Assembly: GCF_001314605.1 (NCBI RefSeq)
Contig: NZ_LIHP01000001.1
Span: 310,001-374,000 of the forward strand
Direction of reading: 5' to 3'
Origin: Marinobacter sp. HL-58
GTDB taxonomy: Bacteria; Pseudomonadota; Gammaproteobacteria; Pseudomonadales; Oleiphilaceae
DNA: 64,000 nucleotides
Under the pieces are notes generated by a model, which was not told the origin of the DNA, did not search any database, and worked only from the letters and a program-made list of their open reading frames with translations. The position numbers were made by a program, and so were the translations under genes. Numbering within the stretch: position 1 is the first letter of the stretch; the number at the start of each line of letters is the position of its first letter. Positions 19,901 through 29,953 of this stretch are shown here, piece after piece.

Positions 19901-20161
19901 ACCGTTGATCGGGTGAACAAGGTCCGGGAAGGGCGTCCGCACATTGTGGATGCCATCAAGAATGGCCAGGTTCAGCTGATCATCAACACCACCGAAGGGC
20001 GCAAGGCGATTTCCGATTCGGCACAGATTCGCCAGTCGGCCTTGCAGTCCAAGGTAACCTATACAACGACACTGGCAGGCGGCGAGGCTTTTTGCCGGGC
20101 GATTAAGTTCGGCCCCGAGCGCACTGTGCGCCGCCTTCAGGATCTACACGCAGGAAAGTAA
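16946..20161 (+). CDS. carB: Carbamoyl-phosphate synthase large subunit
   Basis: 1071 residues with the duplicated ATP-grasp architecture: carboxyphosphate domain (from [19 protein letters not shown]), oligomerisation domain, second synthetase domain (from [20 protein letters not shown]) and a C-terminal MGS-like regulatory domain ([14 protein letters not shown]), where UMP or ornithine binds in the family. It makes carbamoyl phosphate from bicarbonate, ammonia and two ATP. It is translationally coupled to carA and sits 4 nt before greA. Confidence 0.98.
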   Translation: MPKRTDIQSILILGAGPIVIGQACEFDYSGAQACKALREEGYRVILVNSNPATIMTDPVMADATYIEPITWKTVEKIIEKEQPDALLPTMGGQTALNCALDLEKHGILEKHGVEMIGANADTIDKAEDRDRFDKAMKKIGLECPRATIAHSMAEAWEVADDIGFPCIIRPSFTMGGSGGGIAYNRDEFEEICTRGLDLSPTNELLIDESLIGWKEYEMEVVRDKNDNCIIVCAIENFDAMGVHTGDSITVAPAQTLTDKEYQIMRNASLAVLREIGVETGGSNVQFGVNPDTGRVVVIEMNPRVSRSSALASKATGFPIAKVAAKLAVGYTLDELRNEITGGVTPASFEPSIDYVVTKIPRFTFEKFPQADARLTTQMKSVGEVMAIGRTFQESLQKAMRGLEVGSDGFEEKVDLDTTDGRETLTQELNVPGAERLWYIGDAFRAGMTVDDVFRNTHVDPWYLVQIEDLIREENALKSAGKADIDRDTLFRLKRKGFSDARLAKLLGISEVSMRKLRHDMDIRPVYKRVDTCAAEFASSTAYMYSSYEEECEADASDREKIVVIGGGPNRIGQGIEFDYCCVHAALAMREDGYETIMINCNPETVSTDYDTSDRLYFEPITLEDVLEIINVEKPKGVIVQYGGQTPLKLARGLEAAGVPIIGTSPDAIDRAEDRERFQQMIGRLGLIQPENATVRSHEEGILAAREIGYPLVVRPSYVLGGRAMEIVYDEEELVRYMRNAVLVSNDSPVLLDHFLNAAIEVDIDAISDGKDVVIGGIMQHIEQAGVHSGDSACSLPPYTLPKDVQDEMREAVRKMAIELDVIGLMNVQLAWQDGRIYVIEVNPRASRTVPFVSKAIGVSLAKVAARVMAGKSLAEQGFTQEIVPTYYSVKESVFPFNKFPAVDPILGPEMKSTGEVMGIGDSFDEAFAKAALASGERLPVKGTAFMSVRDVDKPGAAKVAQDLVDAGFKVIATTGTARALKEAGITVDRVNKVREGRPHIVDAIKNGQVQLIINTTEGRKAISDSAQIRQSALQSKVTYTTTLAGGEAFCRAIKFGPERTVRRLQDLHAGK

Positions 20162-20165
20162 GACT

Positions 20166-20645
20166 ATGGCTGACAGAGTACCCATGACCAAGGCGGGTGA
20201 AACCCGCCTCCGTGAGGAGCTTCAGAAACTGAAGTCCCAGGATCGTCCCCGGGTGATCGCGGCTATTTCCGACGCCCGTGAACACGGCGACCTGAAAGAG
20301 AACGCGGAATACCACGCCGCCCGTGAACAGCAGAGCTTTATCGAGGGCCGCATCCAGGAAATCGAAGGCAAGCTGTCCGCGGCCCAGGTCATCGACGTCA
20401 ACACCATCGAGAACACCGGGAAGGTGATTTTCGGAACAACGGTGCGTCTGCTCAATGTAGACACTGACGAGCAGGTGACCTACCAGATCGTCGGGGAAGA
20501 CGAGGCAGATATCAAGGCCGGGAAGCTGTCGATCTCATCGCCAATTGCCCGGGCGCTGGTTGGCAAGAGCGAGGGAGATGTGGTGGCCATCCGGGTGCCC
20601 TCGGGTACCGTCGAGTATGAAATCGAGCAGGTAGAGCACATCTGA
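20166..20645 (+). CDS. greA: Transcript cleavage factor GreA
   Basis: 159 residues. The N-terminal coiled coil carries the acidic tip [18 protein letters not shown], which reaches into the RNA polymerase secondary channel and coordinates Mg2+ for cleavage of backtracked RNA. The C-terminal FKBP-like domain ([21 protein letters not shown]) binds polymerase. It follows carB by 4 nt, so it is co-transcribed. A long inverted repeat separates it from the convergent yhbY. Confidence 0.97.
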   Translation: MADRVPMTKAGETRLREELQKLKSQDRPRVIAAISDAREHGDLKENAEYHAAREQQSFIEGRIQEIEGKLSAAQVIDVNTIENTGKVIFGTTVRLLNVDTDEQVTYQIVGEDEADIKAGKLSISSPIARALVGKSEGDVVAIRVPSGTVEYEIEQVEHI

Positions 20646-20663
20646 GGGTGTGAAAGCGTTATT

Positions 20664-20753
20664 GCCACGAAATCCACTAAAGAACACGAAAAAAGAGTAA
20701 TCGCTTTAAAAGCAGTGGGTATTACTTTCGTGTTTTTTAGTGGATTTCGTGGC
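20664..20753. repeat. 90-bp inverted repeat between greA and yhbY
   Basis: Arms of about 28 bases (GCCACGAAATCCACTAAA... and ...TTTAGTGGATTTCGTGGC) form a long near-perfect hairpin, with further pairing inside (GAGTAAT/ATTACT). A partial third copy, CTTTCGTGGC, lies at 20785-20794. It sits between convergent genes and probably acts as a bidirectional terminator. Confidence 0.8.
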
Positions 20754-20799
20754 GAATACTCACTGTCCTTTCTTTTCCCGAGTCTTTCGTGGCAAATCC

Positions 20800-21108
20800 T
20801 TACCTGGTCCGAAGAAGATTGGACAGTTTAGGGTTGGGTTTCTTCGCACGGCGCATGATCACAGCGATCTTGCCGATGGTCTGTACCAGTTCCGCGCCTG
20901 AGGCCTCGCAGAGGGCGGCGACCGCCTCCTGGCGGGTTTCGCGGTCCTGGCTGGCCACCTTGACCTTGATCAACTCATGGTCGTTCAGGGCCCGTTCAAG
21001 TTCTTCCTGCAGCCCTTCTGTCAGGCCCTTGTCGCCAACGATGATGACTGGCTTCAGGTTATGGGCAATGCCCCGGTATTCCCGGCGCTGTTCTGGCGAA
21101 AGGCTCAT
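20800..21108 (-). CDS. yhbY: Ribosome-associated RNA-binding protein YhbY
   Basis: 102 residues of the CRS1-YhbY (CRM) domain, with LKPVIIVGDKGLTEGLQEELERALNDHELIKVKV and a central GKIAVIMRRAK basic strand. The family binds 23S rRNA and associates with pre-50S particles. It is divergent from rlmE and convergent with greA, as in related gammaproteobacteria. Confidence 0.94.
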   Translation of the reverse strand: MSLSPEQRREYRGIAHNLKPVIIVGDKGLTEGLQEELERALNDHELIKVKVASQDRETRQEAVAALCEASGAELVQTIGKIAVIMRRAKKPNPKLSNLLRTR

Positions 21109-21264
21109 TATGTAATCTCTTTATGGATGCAATTAACAAAAGGTCAGCGGCGAAATGGCTGACGATTCCGTATAATCGGGGGATTGTAACAGATCGCCGG
21201 GCCGGAGAAATGGCAATTACCACGTATTCATGCCCTGCAGAAGCACGTTTTTCGGAGGTTGGAC

Positions 21265-21885
21265 TTGGCCCGTTCGAAAACCAGTGATCGCTGGCTGAAG
21301 GAACATTTTGACGATGTCTGGGTCAAAAAGTCCCGGGAAGACGGCTATCGCTCCCGTGCCAGCTACAAACTGATTGAGCTTGACCAGAAAGACCGGTTAT
21401 TCCGGCCGGGTCAGACGGTTGTGGATCTCGGTGCCGCCCCCGGCGGGTGGTCCCAGGTGGCTGCGGAGCGGGTGGGCGACAGTGGCGTGGTCATTGCCAG
21501 CGATATTCTGGACATGAGCCCGATCGCCGGCGTGGAATTTGTCCAGGGGGATTTCACCGAACAGTCGGTGCTGGACGAATTGCTGGAATTGCTGGGAGAT
21601 CGACACGCTGATGTTGTAATTTCGGATATGGCACCCAACATGAGTGGTATGGCGGCAGTGGATATTCCCAACGCCATGGGCCTGGTAGAGCTGGCGCTGG
21701 ATATGGCGCAGCAGGTGCTGAAGCCAGGTGGTGTGTTTGTCGCAAAGGTATTTCAGGGAGAGGGATTCGACGCCCTGCTGGCTGAGATGCGCAAGAGTTT
21801 TGGCACCGTAGTCAGCAGGAAGCCTGACTCCTCCCGGGCAAGATCCAGGGAAATATATCAGGTGTGCAAGGGATTTAAGGGCTGA
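21265..21885 (+). CDS. rlmE: 23S rRNA 2'-O-ribose methyltransferase RlmE (FtsJ/RrmJ)
   Basis: 206 residues from the TTG at 21265, which is preceded by GGAGG at 6 nt; a TTG two codons earlier overlaps that site. The SAM-binding motif is [15 protein letters not shown], and the K-D-K-E tetrad is represented by the N-terminal Lys, [17 protein letters not shown] and [11 protein letters not shown]. It methylates U2552 in the 50S A loop and in many bacteria precedes ftsH, as here. Confidence 0.95.
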   Translation: MARSKTSDRWLKEHFDDVWVKKSREDGYRSRASYKLIELDQKDRLFRPGQTVVDLGAAPGGWSQVAAERVGDSGVVIASDILDMSPIAGVEFVQGDFTEQSVLDELLELLGDRHADVVISDMAPNMSGMAAVDIPNAMGLVELALDMAQQVLKPGGVFVAKVFQGEGFDALLAEMRKSFGTVVSRKPDSSRARSREIYQVCKGFKG

Positions 21886-22039
21886 CCCGCCTCCGGTCCG
21901 GAAATGGCCATGGGAAATGACACCCTGCAGTGGTCGATACGGATGGGCCGATTCTGGTGGACGGGCGTACAATTGGTGTAAGGTGTCAGAAAAGGCTTTC
22001 TCCTGACGGGGCGATCCTTCAATTCACAGGTGATGATCC

Positions 22040-23983
22040 TTGAACGATATGGCAAAAAATCTGGTTCTCTGGCTTATTATAGCCGCCGTACTGCTGATGG
22101 TGTTTCAGAATTTCACTCCCACCACCAGCGGCCAACAGGTCAATTATTCGCAGTTCGTGGAGATGGTGCAGGACGGACAGGTCCGTCAGGTAACCATCGA
22201 CGGCTTGCAGGTTCAGGGTGTCCGTGGTGACGGTTCCCAGTTCCAGACCATCAGGCCTCAGCTGTCTGATGAAAAGCTGATGGACGATCTGCTGGCCAAT
22301 CAAGTGGAAGTCATCGGCAAGGAGCCGGAGCGCCAAAGCCTCTGGACCCAGTTGCTGGTGGCAGCCTTCCCGATTCTCATAATCATTGCACTGTTCGTGT
22401 TCTTCATGCGGCAGATGCAGGGGGGTGGCGGTGGCAAAGGGCCCATGTCCTTTGGCAAGAGCAAGGCCCGCCTGATGAGCGAGGATCAGATCAAGACCAC
22501 CTTCGGCGATGTGGCCGGTGTGGATGAAGCCAAGGAAGACGTCAAGGAACTGGTGGATTTCCTCCGTGACCCCAGCAAATTCCAGCGCCTTGGTGGCAGC
22601 ATTCCCAAGGGCGTACTGATGGTCGGCCAGCCGGGTACCGGTAAGACCCTGCTCGCCAAGGCCATCGCTGGCGAGGCCAAGGTGCCATTCTTCTCGATCT
22701 CCGGTTCCGACTTCGTGGAAATGTTCGTCGGTGTCGGTGCTTCCCGTGTCCGTGACATGTTCGAGCAGGCCAAGAAGCAGAGCCCCTGTATCATCTTTAT
22801 CGACGAGATTGATGCCGTTGGTCGCCATCGTGGCGCTGGCATGGGCGGCGGTCACGATGAGCGTGAGCAGACCCTGAACCAGCTGCTGGTGGAAATGGAC
22901 GGTTTTGAAGGCAATGAGGGCGTTATCGTCATTGCAGCTACCAACCGTCCCGATGTACTGGATCCGGCGTTGCTTCGCCCGGGCCGCTTTGACCGCCAGG
23001 TGGTGGTTGGCCTGCCGGACATCATTGGCCGTGAGCAGATCCTCAAGGTGCACATGAAGAAAGTGCCCCTGGCCGATGGCGTGGAGCCGAAGCTGATCGC
23101 CCGCGGTACCCCCGGATTTTCCGGTGCCGATCTGGCCAACCTGGTGAACGAGGCAGCCCTGTTTGCCGCCCGTCGTAACCAGCGTCTGGTGTCCATGGAG
23201 GAGTTCGAGCTCGCCAAGGACAAGATCATGATGGGCGCCGAGCGCAAGTCCATGGTAATGAGCGAGAAAGAGAAGCGTAATACCGCCTATCACGAGTCTG
23301 GCCATGCCATTGTCGGGCGCCTGATGCCCGAGCACGACCCGGTCTACAAGGTGAGCATTATTCCCCGCGGCCGGGCCCTGGGTGTCACCATGTTTCTCCC
23401 GGAGGAAGACAAGTACAGCCACAGCAAGCGCTTCCTGATCAGTTCCATCTGCAGCCTGTTTGGTGGCCGTATCGCGGAAGAGCTGACCCTTGGCTTCGAT
23501 GGCGTGACCACTGGCGCGTCCAACGATATCGAGCGGGCCACCAGCCTGGCACGGAACATGGTTACCCGCTGGGGTCTGTCTGAGAAGCTCGGTCCTCTGC
23601 AGTACGACACTGACAGTGAAGAGCCGTTCCTGGGCCGCTCAGCCGGTCAGGCACAGACAGTCTACTCTCCGGAAACGGCGCAGCGGATTGATGAAGAAGT
23701 CCGTAACATTATCGACAGCTGCTACGAGAAAGCCCGTCAGCTGCTGATCGATAACCGTGAAAAGCTGGACCTGATGGCCGAAGCCCTGATGAAGTATGAA
23801 ACCATTGATCGGCACCAGATCGATGACATCATGGAAGGCCGTGAGCCGCGCCCACCGAAAGGCTGGGGCGACAGCGGTCCTTCCGGTGGAGTGCCGGCCG
23901 ATGAACCGGAGCAAGCGCCTGCTCCGAAGGATTCGGATGACGGTCGCCAGCCCGGCGTTGGTCGCCCGGCCGGTGAGCACTGA
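22040..23983 (+). CDS. ftsH: ATP-dependent zinc metalloprotease FtsH
   Basis: 647 residues. Two membrane spans (about 5-25 and 105-125) bracket a periplasmic domain. The AAA module has Walker A GQPGTGKT (near 195-202), Walker [10 protein letters not shown] and the arginine-finger region, and the protease carries the zinc site HESGH near 418. It degrades membrane proteins and regulators such as sigma-32 and LpxC. The TTG at 22040 gives an N-terminus like E. coli ([10 protein letters not shown]); the ATG at 22049 is also possible. Confidence 0.97.
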   Translation: MNDMAKNLVLWLIIAAVLLMVFQNFTPTTSGQQVNYSQFVEMVQDGQVRQVTIDGLQVQGVRGDGSQFQTIRPQLSDEKLMDDLLANQVEVIGKEPERQSLWTQLLVAAFPILIIIALFVFFMRQMQGGGGGKGPMSFGKSKARLMSEDQIKTTFGDVAGVDEAKEDVKELVDFLRDPSKFQRLGGSIPKGVLMVGQPGTGKTLLAKAIAGEAKVPFFSISGSDFVEMFVGVGASRVRDMFEQAKKQSPCIIFIDEIDAVGRHRGAGMGGGHDEREQTLNQLLVEMDGFEGNEGVIVIAATNRPDVLDPALLRPGRFDRQVVVGLPDIIGREQILKVHMKKVPLADGVEPKLIARGTPGFSGADLANLVNEAALFAARRNQRLVSMEEFELAKDKIMMGAERKSMVMSEKEKRNTAYHESGHAIVGRLMPEHDPVYKVSIIPRGRALGVTMFLPEEDKYSHSKRFLISSICSLFGGRIAEELTLGFDGVTTGASNDIERATSLARNMVTRWGLSEKLGPLQYDTDSEEPFLGRSAGQAQTVYSPETAQRIDEEVRNIIDSCYEKARQLLIDNREKLDLMAEALMKYETIDRHQIDDIMEGREPRPPKGWGDSGPSGGVPADEPEQAPAPKDSDDGRQPGVGRPAGEH

Positions 23984-24021
23984 CCTGGTGTAATGTCGCA
24001 CCGGAGATCACTGACCCATTT

Positions 24022-24054
24022 ACGCCGCCCCTTCCGGGGCGGCGTTTGTTTTTG
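24022..24054 (+). terminator. Terminator after ftsH
   Basis: ACGCCGCCCC-TTCC-GGGGCGGCGT is a 10-bp GC stem followed by TTGTTTTT, located 38 bp after the ftsH stop. Confidence 0.82.
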
Positions 24055-24076
24055 CAGGTTGCACTGAAGGTTGCTT

Positions 24077-24910
24077 ATGCAAATGAACTTCGCTGGCAAA
24101 GAGCTGGGTATGTCTGGCTGCCATGTCATGGGAATACTCAACGTAACGCCGGATTCTTTCTCCGACGGCGGCCGGTTTAACAAGGTGGATGCTGCCCTGG
24201 CCCGGGCTCGTGAAATGGCGGCGGACGGAGCCGTCTTTATCGATGTCGGTGGCGAATCCACCCGCCCGGGTGCAACTCCGGTGCCCCTGCAAGAAGAGCT
24301 GGAGCGGGTTTGTCCCGTGGTTGAGGCCATTGCCAGGGAACTGGATGTTGTTGTGTCGGTAGACACCAGTTCGCCGCAGGTGATGGAAGAAGTGGCCAGG
24401 CTGGGCGCAGGCATGATCAATGACGTCAGGGCGCTGCAACGTGAAGGTGCGCCTGAAGTCGCGGCGAAGGCTGATATTCCGGTATGTGTGATGCATATTC
24501 AGGGCGAGCCGGATACCATGCAGGACGATCCACGCTACCGTAACGTGCGGCGTGAGGTCAGTTCGTTCCTGACGGAAAGGATGCGGATCATCGAAATGGC
24601 GGGTGTGCGGCCTGAAAACATCATCCTGGACCCGGGTTTCGGATTCGGCAAGTCTCTCCGGCACAATCTGCAGTTGCTGGCGTCTCTGGAACAGCTGCAA
24701 CTGCTGGGGCACCCTGTACTGGTGGGTTTGTCCCGCAAAAGCATGCTGGGCCACATCACCGGCCGGGAAGTCGGTGAGCGCTTGCCCGCGAGCCTCGCTG
24801 CCGCGACAATATCCGCCATGAAGGGTGCATCGATCATTCGCGTTCACGATGTCAGGGAAACGGTTGATGCCGTTAAGGTAGTAAAGGCGATGAAGGAAGC
24901 AGGGCAATGA
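24077..24910 (+). CDS. folP: Dihydropteroate synthase
   Basis: 277 residues from the ATG at 24077. The TIM-barrel signatures are [15 protein letters not shown] and [13 protein letters not shown], with the C-terminal GLSRKSMLG loop that binds pterin phosphate. It joins p-aminobenzoate to dihydropterin pyrophosphate in folate synthesis and is the sulfonamide target. It overlaps glmM by 4 nt (ATGA), as in E. coli and Pseudomonas. Confidence 0.96.
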   Translation: MQMNFAGKELGMSGCHVMGILNVTPDSFSDGGRFNKVDAALARAREMAADGAVFIDVGGESTRPGATPVPLQEELERVCPVVEAIARELDVVVSVDTSSPQVMEEVARLGAGMINDVRALQREGAPEVAAKADIPVCVMHIQGEPDTMQDDPRYRNVRREVSSFLTERMRIIEMAGVRPENIILDPGFGFGKSLRHNLQLLASLEQLQLLGHPVLVGLSRKSMLGHITGREVGERLPASLAAATISAMKGASIIRVHDVRETVDAVKVVKAMKEAGQ

Positions 24911-26250
24911 GTGACAGAAAATATTTCGGCACGGACGGCATCCGGGGGCGGGTAGGGGAATACCCGATCACGCCGGATTTCATGCTTCACCTGGGCTGGG
25001 CCGCAGGGCAGGCATTCAAGCGAGATGGTCAGCGCAACAGTGTGCTGATCGGTAAAGACACTCGCCTGTCAGGTTATATGTTCGAGTCTGCCCTGGAATC
25101 CGGCCTGTCAGCGGCCGGAGTGGACGTGAAGCTGCTTGGCCCCATGCCCACACCGGCCATTGCCTATCTGACGCGAACCTTTCGTGCGTCCGCGGGCATC
25201 GTGATCAGTGCCTCCCACAACCCGCACCATGATAACGGCATCAAGTTCTTCTCTCCCGCCGGTACCAAACTGGATGACGCCCTCGAGGCCGAGATCGAGC
25301 GCTGGCTGGACCGGCCCATTGAGGTATGCGACTCGAAAGAGCTGGGTAAAGCGTTCCGGGTGGATGATGCGCCCGGGCGCTACGTGGAGTTCTGCAAAAG
25401 TACCGTGCCCAACGAGTTTTCCCTGGAAGGTCTGCATATCGTTCTGGATTGCGCCAACGGTGCTACCTATCACGTGGCCCCCAAGGTTTTTCGGGAGCTG
25501 GGTGCAAAGGTCTCGGTGGTTGGCGGTGACCCCGATGGCCTGAACATCAACCTCAATGTCGGATCCACCCATCTGGAGACCCTGAGCAGGGCGGTGCTGG
25601 ACAAAAAGGCCGACCTCGGCATTGCGTTTGATGGCGATGGTGACAGGGTCCTGATGGTGGATTCCGACGGCTCTGAAGTGGATGGTGACGAGTTGCTGTT
25701 CGTCATTGCCGCCCAGCGCCACGCGGCGGGCACCCTCCAGGGTGGCGTTGTGGGCACGCTGATGACCAATCTCGGGGTTGAACTGGCTTTGAGAGAGCAG
25801 GGCATCGATTTTGAGCGCGCCAGGGTGGGCGACCGCTACGTGATGGAGCGGCTGATCGACAGGGGCTGGCTGCTGGGTGGTGAAGGCTCCGGGCACATGG
25901 TGATCCGTGACTGCACCAGTACCGGGGACGGTATTGTATCGGCACTGCAGGTGCTGCTGGCGATCAGTCGGGCAGGCAGCTCGCTGGCGGACCTGCGCCA
26001 GGGCATGAGCAAACTGCCGCAGAAGATGATCAACGTGCGTGTCGACAAGCGGTTTGATCCGCTCGGGCGCAAGGATATTGTCAGTGCAGTCGCAGCTGCC
26101 GAAGCCAGGCTTGGTGGCAGTGGCCGGGTATTGTTGCGGGCCTCTGGTACCGAGCCCCTGATCCGCGTTATGACGGAGGGTCAGGACGAGTCGGAAATTG
26201 TAAAGATTGCCGAGGAACTTGCTGTTGTGGTGGAGAATTCCCGGGCCTGA
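24907..26250 (+). CDS. glmM: Phosphoglucosamine mutase
   Basis: 447 residues. The N-terminus [13 protein letters not shown], phosphoserine loop [12 protein letters not shown] (Ser103), metal loop [10 protein letters not shown] and substrate loop GEGSGHMV identify GlmM within the phosphohexomutases. The C-terminal [15 protein letters not shown] binds phosphate. It converts glucosamine-6-phosphate to glucosamine-1-phosphate for peptidoglycan and LPS precursors. It is translationally coupled to folP. Confidence 0.97.
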   Translation: MSDRKYFGTDGIRGRVGEYPITPDFMLHLGWAAGQAFKRDGQRNSVLIGKDTRLSGYMFESALESGLSAAGVDVKLLGPMPTPAIAYLTRTFRASAGIVISASHNPHHDNGIKFFSPAGTKLDDALEAEIERWLDRPIEVCDSKELGKAFRVDDAPGRYVEFCKSTVPNEFSLEGLHIVLDCANGATYHVAPKVFRELGAKVSVVGGDPDGLNINLNVGSTHLETLSRAVLDKKADLGIAFDGDGDRVLMVDSDGSEVDGDELLFVIAAQRHAAGTLQGGVVGTLMTNLGVELALREQGIDFERARVGDRYVMERLIDRGWLLGGEGSGHMVIRDCTSTGDGIVSALQVLLAISRAGSSLADLRQGMSKLPQKMINVRVDKRFDPLGRKDIVSAVAAAEARLGGSGRVLLRASGTEPLIRVMTEGQDESEIVKIAEELAVVVENSRA

Positions 26251-26325
26251 TTTTGTGCCCGGGGGCAGTTGTCTGCTGTAAAAGACTGCTGTATAGTTCG
26301 CCCTCCCTTGAATCAGGGGTTATTT

Positions 26326-27084
26326 ATGCGCCGTAGGATCGTTGCCGGAAACTGGAAAATGAACGGGTCGAAAGACCTTGTGAATAGCCTGGTTGGCCAA
26401 GTCCGGTCAGAGGTGGCATCGCTTGATAATGGTGTGGAGGCTGTTATTATTCCTCCCGCCCTGTTTGTCAGCGATGTAGTCAGGCTGGCCGGTGGTGAGA
26501 TTGCCGTTGGCATACAGAATATTGCCTGCTGGGATTCCGGCGCCTACACCGGGGAAGTCTCCGCGGGAATGGCCAGAGACTCAGGGTGTGACTATGCCCT
26601 TGTCGGGCACTCCGAGCGCAGGCAGCTGTTTGGTGAGACCGACCAGCAGGTCGCGGTCAAGGTAGGCAGGGCATTGGCTTCAGGGTTGAACGCGGTGATA
26701 TGCGTTGGAGAGACTCTGGAAGAGCGTGAGGCGGGCAGAGCCGAGGAAGTTGTTTCGGCCCAGGTTCGCCGTTCGGTTGCTGAAGTTGGCGGCGACCAGT
26801 GGCATCAGGTTGTGGTTGCCTATGAGCCGGTATGGGCCATTGGAACCGGGAAAACCGCCACGGCTGAAGACGCGCAGGCCATGCATGCTGCTATTCGCGC
26901 AGTGCTGAGCGCCCTCGGGGCCCCGGCAGATGAAATTTCACTGCTTTACGGCGGCAGTGTAAAAGCGGATAATGCGGCCGCACTTTTTGCTCAGCCGGAC
27001 ATTGATGGCGGCCTGATTGGCGGTGCATCGTTGAGTGCAGCAGATTTTGTAAGTATTTGCCGGGCCGTGCCGGGCAGATCCTGA
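26326..27084 (+). CDS. tpiA: Triosephosphate isomerase
   Basis: 252 residues from the ATG at 26326 (CAGGGG upstream); an in-frame extension to 26269 does not match the family. The TIM signatures are AGNWKMNG, the catalytic His in YALVGHSERR, the catalytic Glu and flexible lid in AYEPVWAIGTGK, and LYGGSVKADN. It interconverts dihydroxyacetone phosphate and glyceraldehyde-3-phosphate. It sits between glmM and secG. Confidence 0.97.
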   Translation: MRRRIVAGNWKMNGSKDLVNSLVGQVRSEVASLDNGVEAVIIPPALFVSDVVRLAGGEIAVGIQNIACWDSGAYTGEVSAGMARDSGCDYALVGHSERRQLFGETDQQVAVKVGRALASGLNAVICVGETLEEREAGRAEEVVSAQVRRSVAEVGGDQWHQVVVAYEPVWAIGTGKTATAEDAQAMHAAIRAVLSALGAPADEISLLYGGSVKADNAAALFAQPDIDGGLIGGASLSAADFVSICRAVPGRS

Positions 27085-27141
27085 AAGTTACCGGCTCGCG
27101 AAAGCCATTAGCGCGGGCCATCAGGTTATCAGAGAGACATT

Positions 27142-27516
27142 ATGGATTGGATCGAAACACTGGTTGTTGTTCTCCACGTGGTCATCGCGGTGGCACTGGT
27201 GGGTCTGGTGCTGATCCAGCATGGTAAGGGTGCAAATGCCGGTGCCGCGTTTGGTGGAGGTGCCTCCCAGACGGTATTTGGCAGTGAGGGCAGTAGCAGT
27301 TTCCTCGTTCGTGCAACGACCTTGCTGGCCATTATCTTTTTTGTAACAAGTTTTTCGCTGGCTGTATTCGCCAAGCAGCGTGCCGAAGTGGCAGGGGAAG
27401 CCGGTATTCCTGTAGTTGAGGAATCCAGTTCCGACGCCGGGCAGGCTGAGAGTGAAGCAGCAGATGAAGGCGAAGACGGGCGCGGGGATGAGAATGAACT
27501 CCCCGAGCTCGAGTAA
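27142..27516 (+). CDS. secG: Protein translocase subunit SecG
   Basis: 124 residues with two transmembrane helices (about 4-24 and 52-72). Between them is the conserved loop LIQHGKGANAGAAFGGGASQTVFGSEGS. The C-terminal tail is acidic and low in complexity (EESSSDAGQAESEAADEGE). It is an auxiliary subunit of SecYEG. The gene is followed 7 nt later by tRNA-Leu, the E. coli and Pseudomonas order. Confidence 0.96.
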   Translation: MDWIETLVVVLHVVIAVALVGLVLIQHGKGANAGAAFGGGASQTVFGSEGSSSFLVRATTLLAIIFFVTSFSLAVFAKQRAEVAGEAGIPVVEESSSDAGQAESEAADEGEDGRGDENELPELE

Positions 27517-27523
27517 GAGTGTT

Positions 27524-27608
27524 GCCCGGGTGGTGAAACTGGTAGACACGCTATCTTGAGGGGGTAGTGGCGAAAGCCGTGCCGGTTCGAGTCCGGCCCC
27601 GGGCACCA
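27524..27608 (+). tRNA. tRNA-Leu (anticodon GAG)
   Basis: An 85-nt class II tRNA. The acceptor stem is GCCCGGG/CCCGGGC, the anticodon loop CTTGAGG has anticodon GAG, and it has a variable arm and a T arm GGTTCGAGTCC. The discriminator is A and CCA is encoded. Confidence 0.97.
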
Positions 27609-27620
27609 TACTGGAAGAAA

Positions 27621-27651
27621 AACGGCTTGGAATTACCAGGCCGTTTTTTTT
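27621..27651 (+). terminator. Terminator after tRNA-Leu
   Basis: AACGGCTTGG and CCAGGCCGTT form a stem with one internal mismatch, followed by eight Ts. It ends the secG-tRNA transcript. Confidence 0.88.
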
Positions 27652-27660
27652 GGTCAGTCC

Positions 27661-27689
27661 TTGACCAGTAAGGCCGGCGTCTCTATACT
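27661..27689 (+). promoter_or_regulatory. Strong promoter upstream of the rimP-nusA-infB operon
   Basis: TTGACC (27661-27666) and a perfect TATACT (27684-27689) are 17 bp apart, just after the tRNA-Leu terminator. Transcription would start near 27696. Confidence 0.8.
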
Positions 27690-27695
27690 CCGGCG

Positions 27696-27835
27696 GATAT
27701 TGGAGCGGGCTCCGGGCACAGGTTGTCCTGCCGCTTCAGGCAGGCCAGGTGTCTGTCAGCAGAGGAAGTTTTCAGTGTGTATTTATCCTCTGTGAGTTCT
27801 TGCAACAAAGGGCCCCACTTTTTCGGGGCTTTTTG
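27696..27835 (+). ncRNA. Structured leader or small RNA upstream of rimP
   Basis: About 140 nt between the promoter and a terminator. Hairpins visible: GGAG-CGGG-CTCC, CCTGCC-GCTTCA-GGCAGG (27727-27744), CAGAGGA/TCCTCTG (27760-27766 with 27786-27792), and a terminator with GCCCC/GGGGC followed by TTTTTG (27812-27835). No initiator tRNA gene (metY in E. coli) is found here. It may be a regulatory leader, a small RNA in its own right, or both. Confidence 0.45.
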
Positions 27836-27870
27836 ATTAAGGGGCCTGGCGCATCAGGCCCTGGTGCATA

Positions 27871-27898
27871 AAAAGGGCTGATCAACAGCCCTTTTTTT
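27871..27898 (+). terminator. Second terminator-like hairpin before rimP
   Basis: AAAAGGGCTG-ATCAA-CAGCCCTTTT continues into TTTTG. It is preceded by another hairpin, GGGCCTG-GCGCAT-CAGGCCC (27842-27861). It lies 42 bp before the rimP start, so the operon must be read through or have a further promoter. Confidence 0.75.
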
Positions 27899-27939
27899 GT
27901 TTTTGGGGTCGAAAAACGACTAACGGAGACGCAATAGCC

Positions 27940-28401
27940 TTGTCAGCCAAGTTGAAGCAGCTGGAAGAAATGCTCAGGCCCATCGTGGAAGGCCTGGGGT
28001 ACGAGTTTTGGGGCATTGAATTCCGCTCCCAGGGTCACCATTCCCTGTTGAGAGTATTTATTGACGATGCCGAGAACGGTATCGGCATTGAAGACTGTGA
28101 GAAAGTGAGCCGCCAGGCAAGCGGTGTGATGGATGTGGAAGACCCCATCCAGACAGAATATACCCTGGAGGTTTCCTCTCCGGGAATGGATCGGCCGTTG
28201 TTCCGACTGGAGCAGTATGAGGCATTCGCCGGCCATCAGGTCCAGATCAAATTACGGATGGCATTCGAGGGGCGTCGCAAGTTTCAGGGCCTGATCAAGG
28301 GTGTTGAGGGCGATGACGTTGTCGTGGTTGTTGATGATCACGAGTATCTGTTGCCATTCGATAGCATCGAGAAAGCCAACATCGTTCCGGTATTTGAATA
28401 A
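27940..28401 (+). CDS. rimP: Ribosome maturation factor RimP
   Basis: 153 residues starting at TTG, the only in-frame start that restores the family N-terminus ([27 protein letters not shown]). The two-domain fold is seen in [34 protein letters not shown] and [13 protein letters not shown], followed by an Sm-like C-terminal barrel. It assists maturation of the 30S subunit. It is first in the nusA operon. Confidence 0.95.
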   Translation: MSAKLKQLEEMLRPIVEGLGYEFWGIEFRSQGHHSLLRVFIDDAENGIGIEDCEKVSRQASGVMDVEDPIQTEYTLEVSSPGMDRPLFRLEQYEAFAGHQVQIKLRMAFEGRRKFQGLIKGVEGDDVVVVVDDHEYLLPFDSIEKANIVPVFE

Positions 28402-28442
28402 GTCAGTGGACGCAAAGTTTATTTTAAGGGCAGGGCAATCCA

Positions 28443-29936
28443 ATGAGTAAAGAGATCTTGCTGGTGGTTGAATCCGTCTCGAACGAGAAAGGTGTCGAGA
28501 AGGATGTGATCTTTGAAGCAATCGAGCTGGCACTCGCCACCGCTGCCAAAAAACGTTACGACGACGAGGAAGCAGACATCCGCGTTTCCATCGACCGCCG
28601 TACCGGCGAATACGAGACATTCCGCCGCTGGCTGGTGGTTGATAACGACGCTGTTCCTGCGCTTGGCACCGAGCTGACCATGCAGGAAGCGGAGGAGATC
28701 GACAAGAATCTCCGCCCTGGCGATATCTACGAAGAAAAGGTCGAGTCCGTGGCTTTCGGACGCATCGGGGCCCAGGCGGCCAAACAGATTATCTTCCAGA
28801 AAGTGCGGGAAGCCGAGCGCACCAAGATTGTCGACAGCTACCGTGACCGCGTCGGTGAGCTGGTTTCCGGTACCGTAAAGAAAGTGACACGGGACAACGT
28901 CATCGTGGATCTTGGCGCCAACGCCGAAGCCCTGCTGCCGCGCGAGCATCTGATTCCCCGCGAGACCTTCCGCATGGGTGACCGGGTCCGTTCCCTGCTA
29001 CAGGAGATCCGCACGGACCATCGCGGCCCCCAGCTGATCCTGAGCCGCACCGATCCGCAGATGCTGATCGAGCTGTTCCGCATCGAGGTTCCGGAAATTG
29101 CCGAGGAACTGATCGAAATCCGTGGTGCAGCAAGGGACCCGGGTTCCCGGGCCAAGATTGCAGTAAAGACCAACGACCGCCGTATTGATCCGGTCGGTGC
29201 CTGTGTGGGTATGCGTGGTTCACGGGTTCAGGCGGTTTCCAACGAACTGGGTGGCGAGCGTGTTGATATCGTTCTTTGGGACGACAACCCCGCACAGCTG
29301 GTAATCAACGCCATGGCGCCTGCGGAAGTGGCTTCCATTGTGATGGACGAAGACCGTCACACCATGGAAGTGGCTGTTGCCGAAGACAATCTGGCCCAGG
29401 CCATTGGCCGTAACGGACAGAACGTACGCCTGGCGACCGAGCTGACAGGCTGGACACTGAACGTGATGACCGAGGAGGAAGCCGGTCAGCGCCAGGAGCA
29501 GGAATACAATACCTTGCTGGAGCATTTCACCAGCAACCTGGATGTGGACGAGGAGTTTGCCGGCGTTCTTATCGAGGAAGGATTTACTTCCATCGAGGAA
29601 GTGGCGTACATCCCCATGGAGGAGATGCTCGCTATTGAAGGTTTTGACGAAGAGACCGTCACGGAATTGCGTCGCCGTGCCAAGGATGCCCTGTTGAATC
29701 AGGCCCTGGCCAGTGAAGAGGCGCTCGAGGGCGCGGAGCCCGCAGAAGATCTTCTGGCAATGGACGGTATGGACCGCGGCCTGGCATTCAAGCTGGCCGG
29801 TAAAGGTATCCGTACCATGGAAGATCTTGCCGAGCAGTCTGTTGATGACCTGCTCGACATCGAAGGTATGGAAGAAGAGCGTGCCGGCCAGCTGATTATG
29901 GCTGCACGCGCCCCCTGGTTTGAAGACCAGGCTTAA
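28443..29936 (+). CDS. nusA: Transcription termination/antitermination factor NusA
   Basis: 497 residues, close to E. coli (495). In order: the N-terminal RNA polymerase-binding domain, the S1 domain ([21 protein letters not shown]), two KH domains ([26 protein letters not shown]), and two C-terminal acidic repeats ([22 protein letters not shown] and [18 protein letters not shown]). It promotes pausing and intrinsic termination and is needed for rRNA antitermination. NusA controls its own operon in E. coli, which is relevant to the terminators upstream of rimP. Confidence 0.97.
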   Translation: MSKEILLVVESVSNEKGVEKDVIFEAIELALATAAKKRYDDEEADIRVSIDRRTGEYETFRRWLVVDNDAVPALGTELTMQEAEEIDKNLRPGDIYEEKVESVAFGRIGAQAAKQIIFQKVREAERTKIVDSYRDRVGELVSGTVKKVTRDNVIVDLGANAEALLPREHLIPRETFRMGDRVRSLLQEIRTDHRGPQLILSRTDPQMLIELFRIEVPEIAEELIEIRGAARDPGSRAKIAVKTNDRRIDPVGACVGMRGSRVQAVSNELGGERVDIVLWDDNPAQLVINAMAPAEVASIVMDEDRHTMEVAVAEDNLAQAIGRNGQNVRLATELTGWTLNVMTEEEAGQRQEQEYNTLLEHFTSNLDVDEEFAGVLIEEGFTSIEEVAYIPMEEMLAIEGFDEETVTELRRRAKDALLNQALASEEALEGAEPAEDLLAMDGMDRGLAFKLAGKGIRTMEDLAEQSVDDLLDIEGMEEERAGQLIMAARAPWFEDQA

Positions 29937-29953
29937 TCGGGAGGAGGACCAGT

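Noticed and set aside
27652..27940. Initiator tRNA gene (metY) expected before rimP by analogy with E. coli
   Set aside because: No acceptor, anticodon CAT or T-loop arrangement fits; the stretch folds as hairpins and terminators instead.
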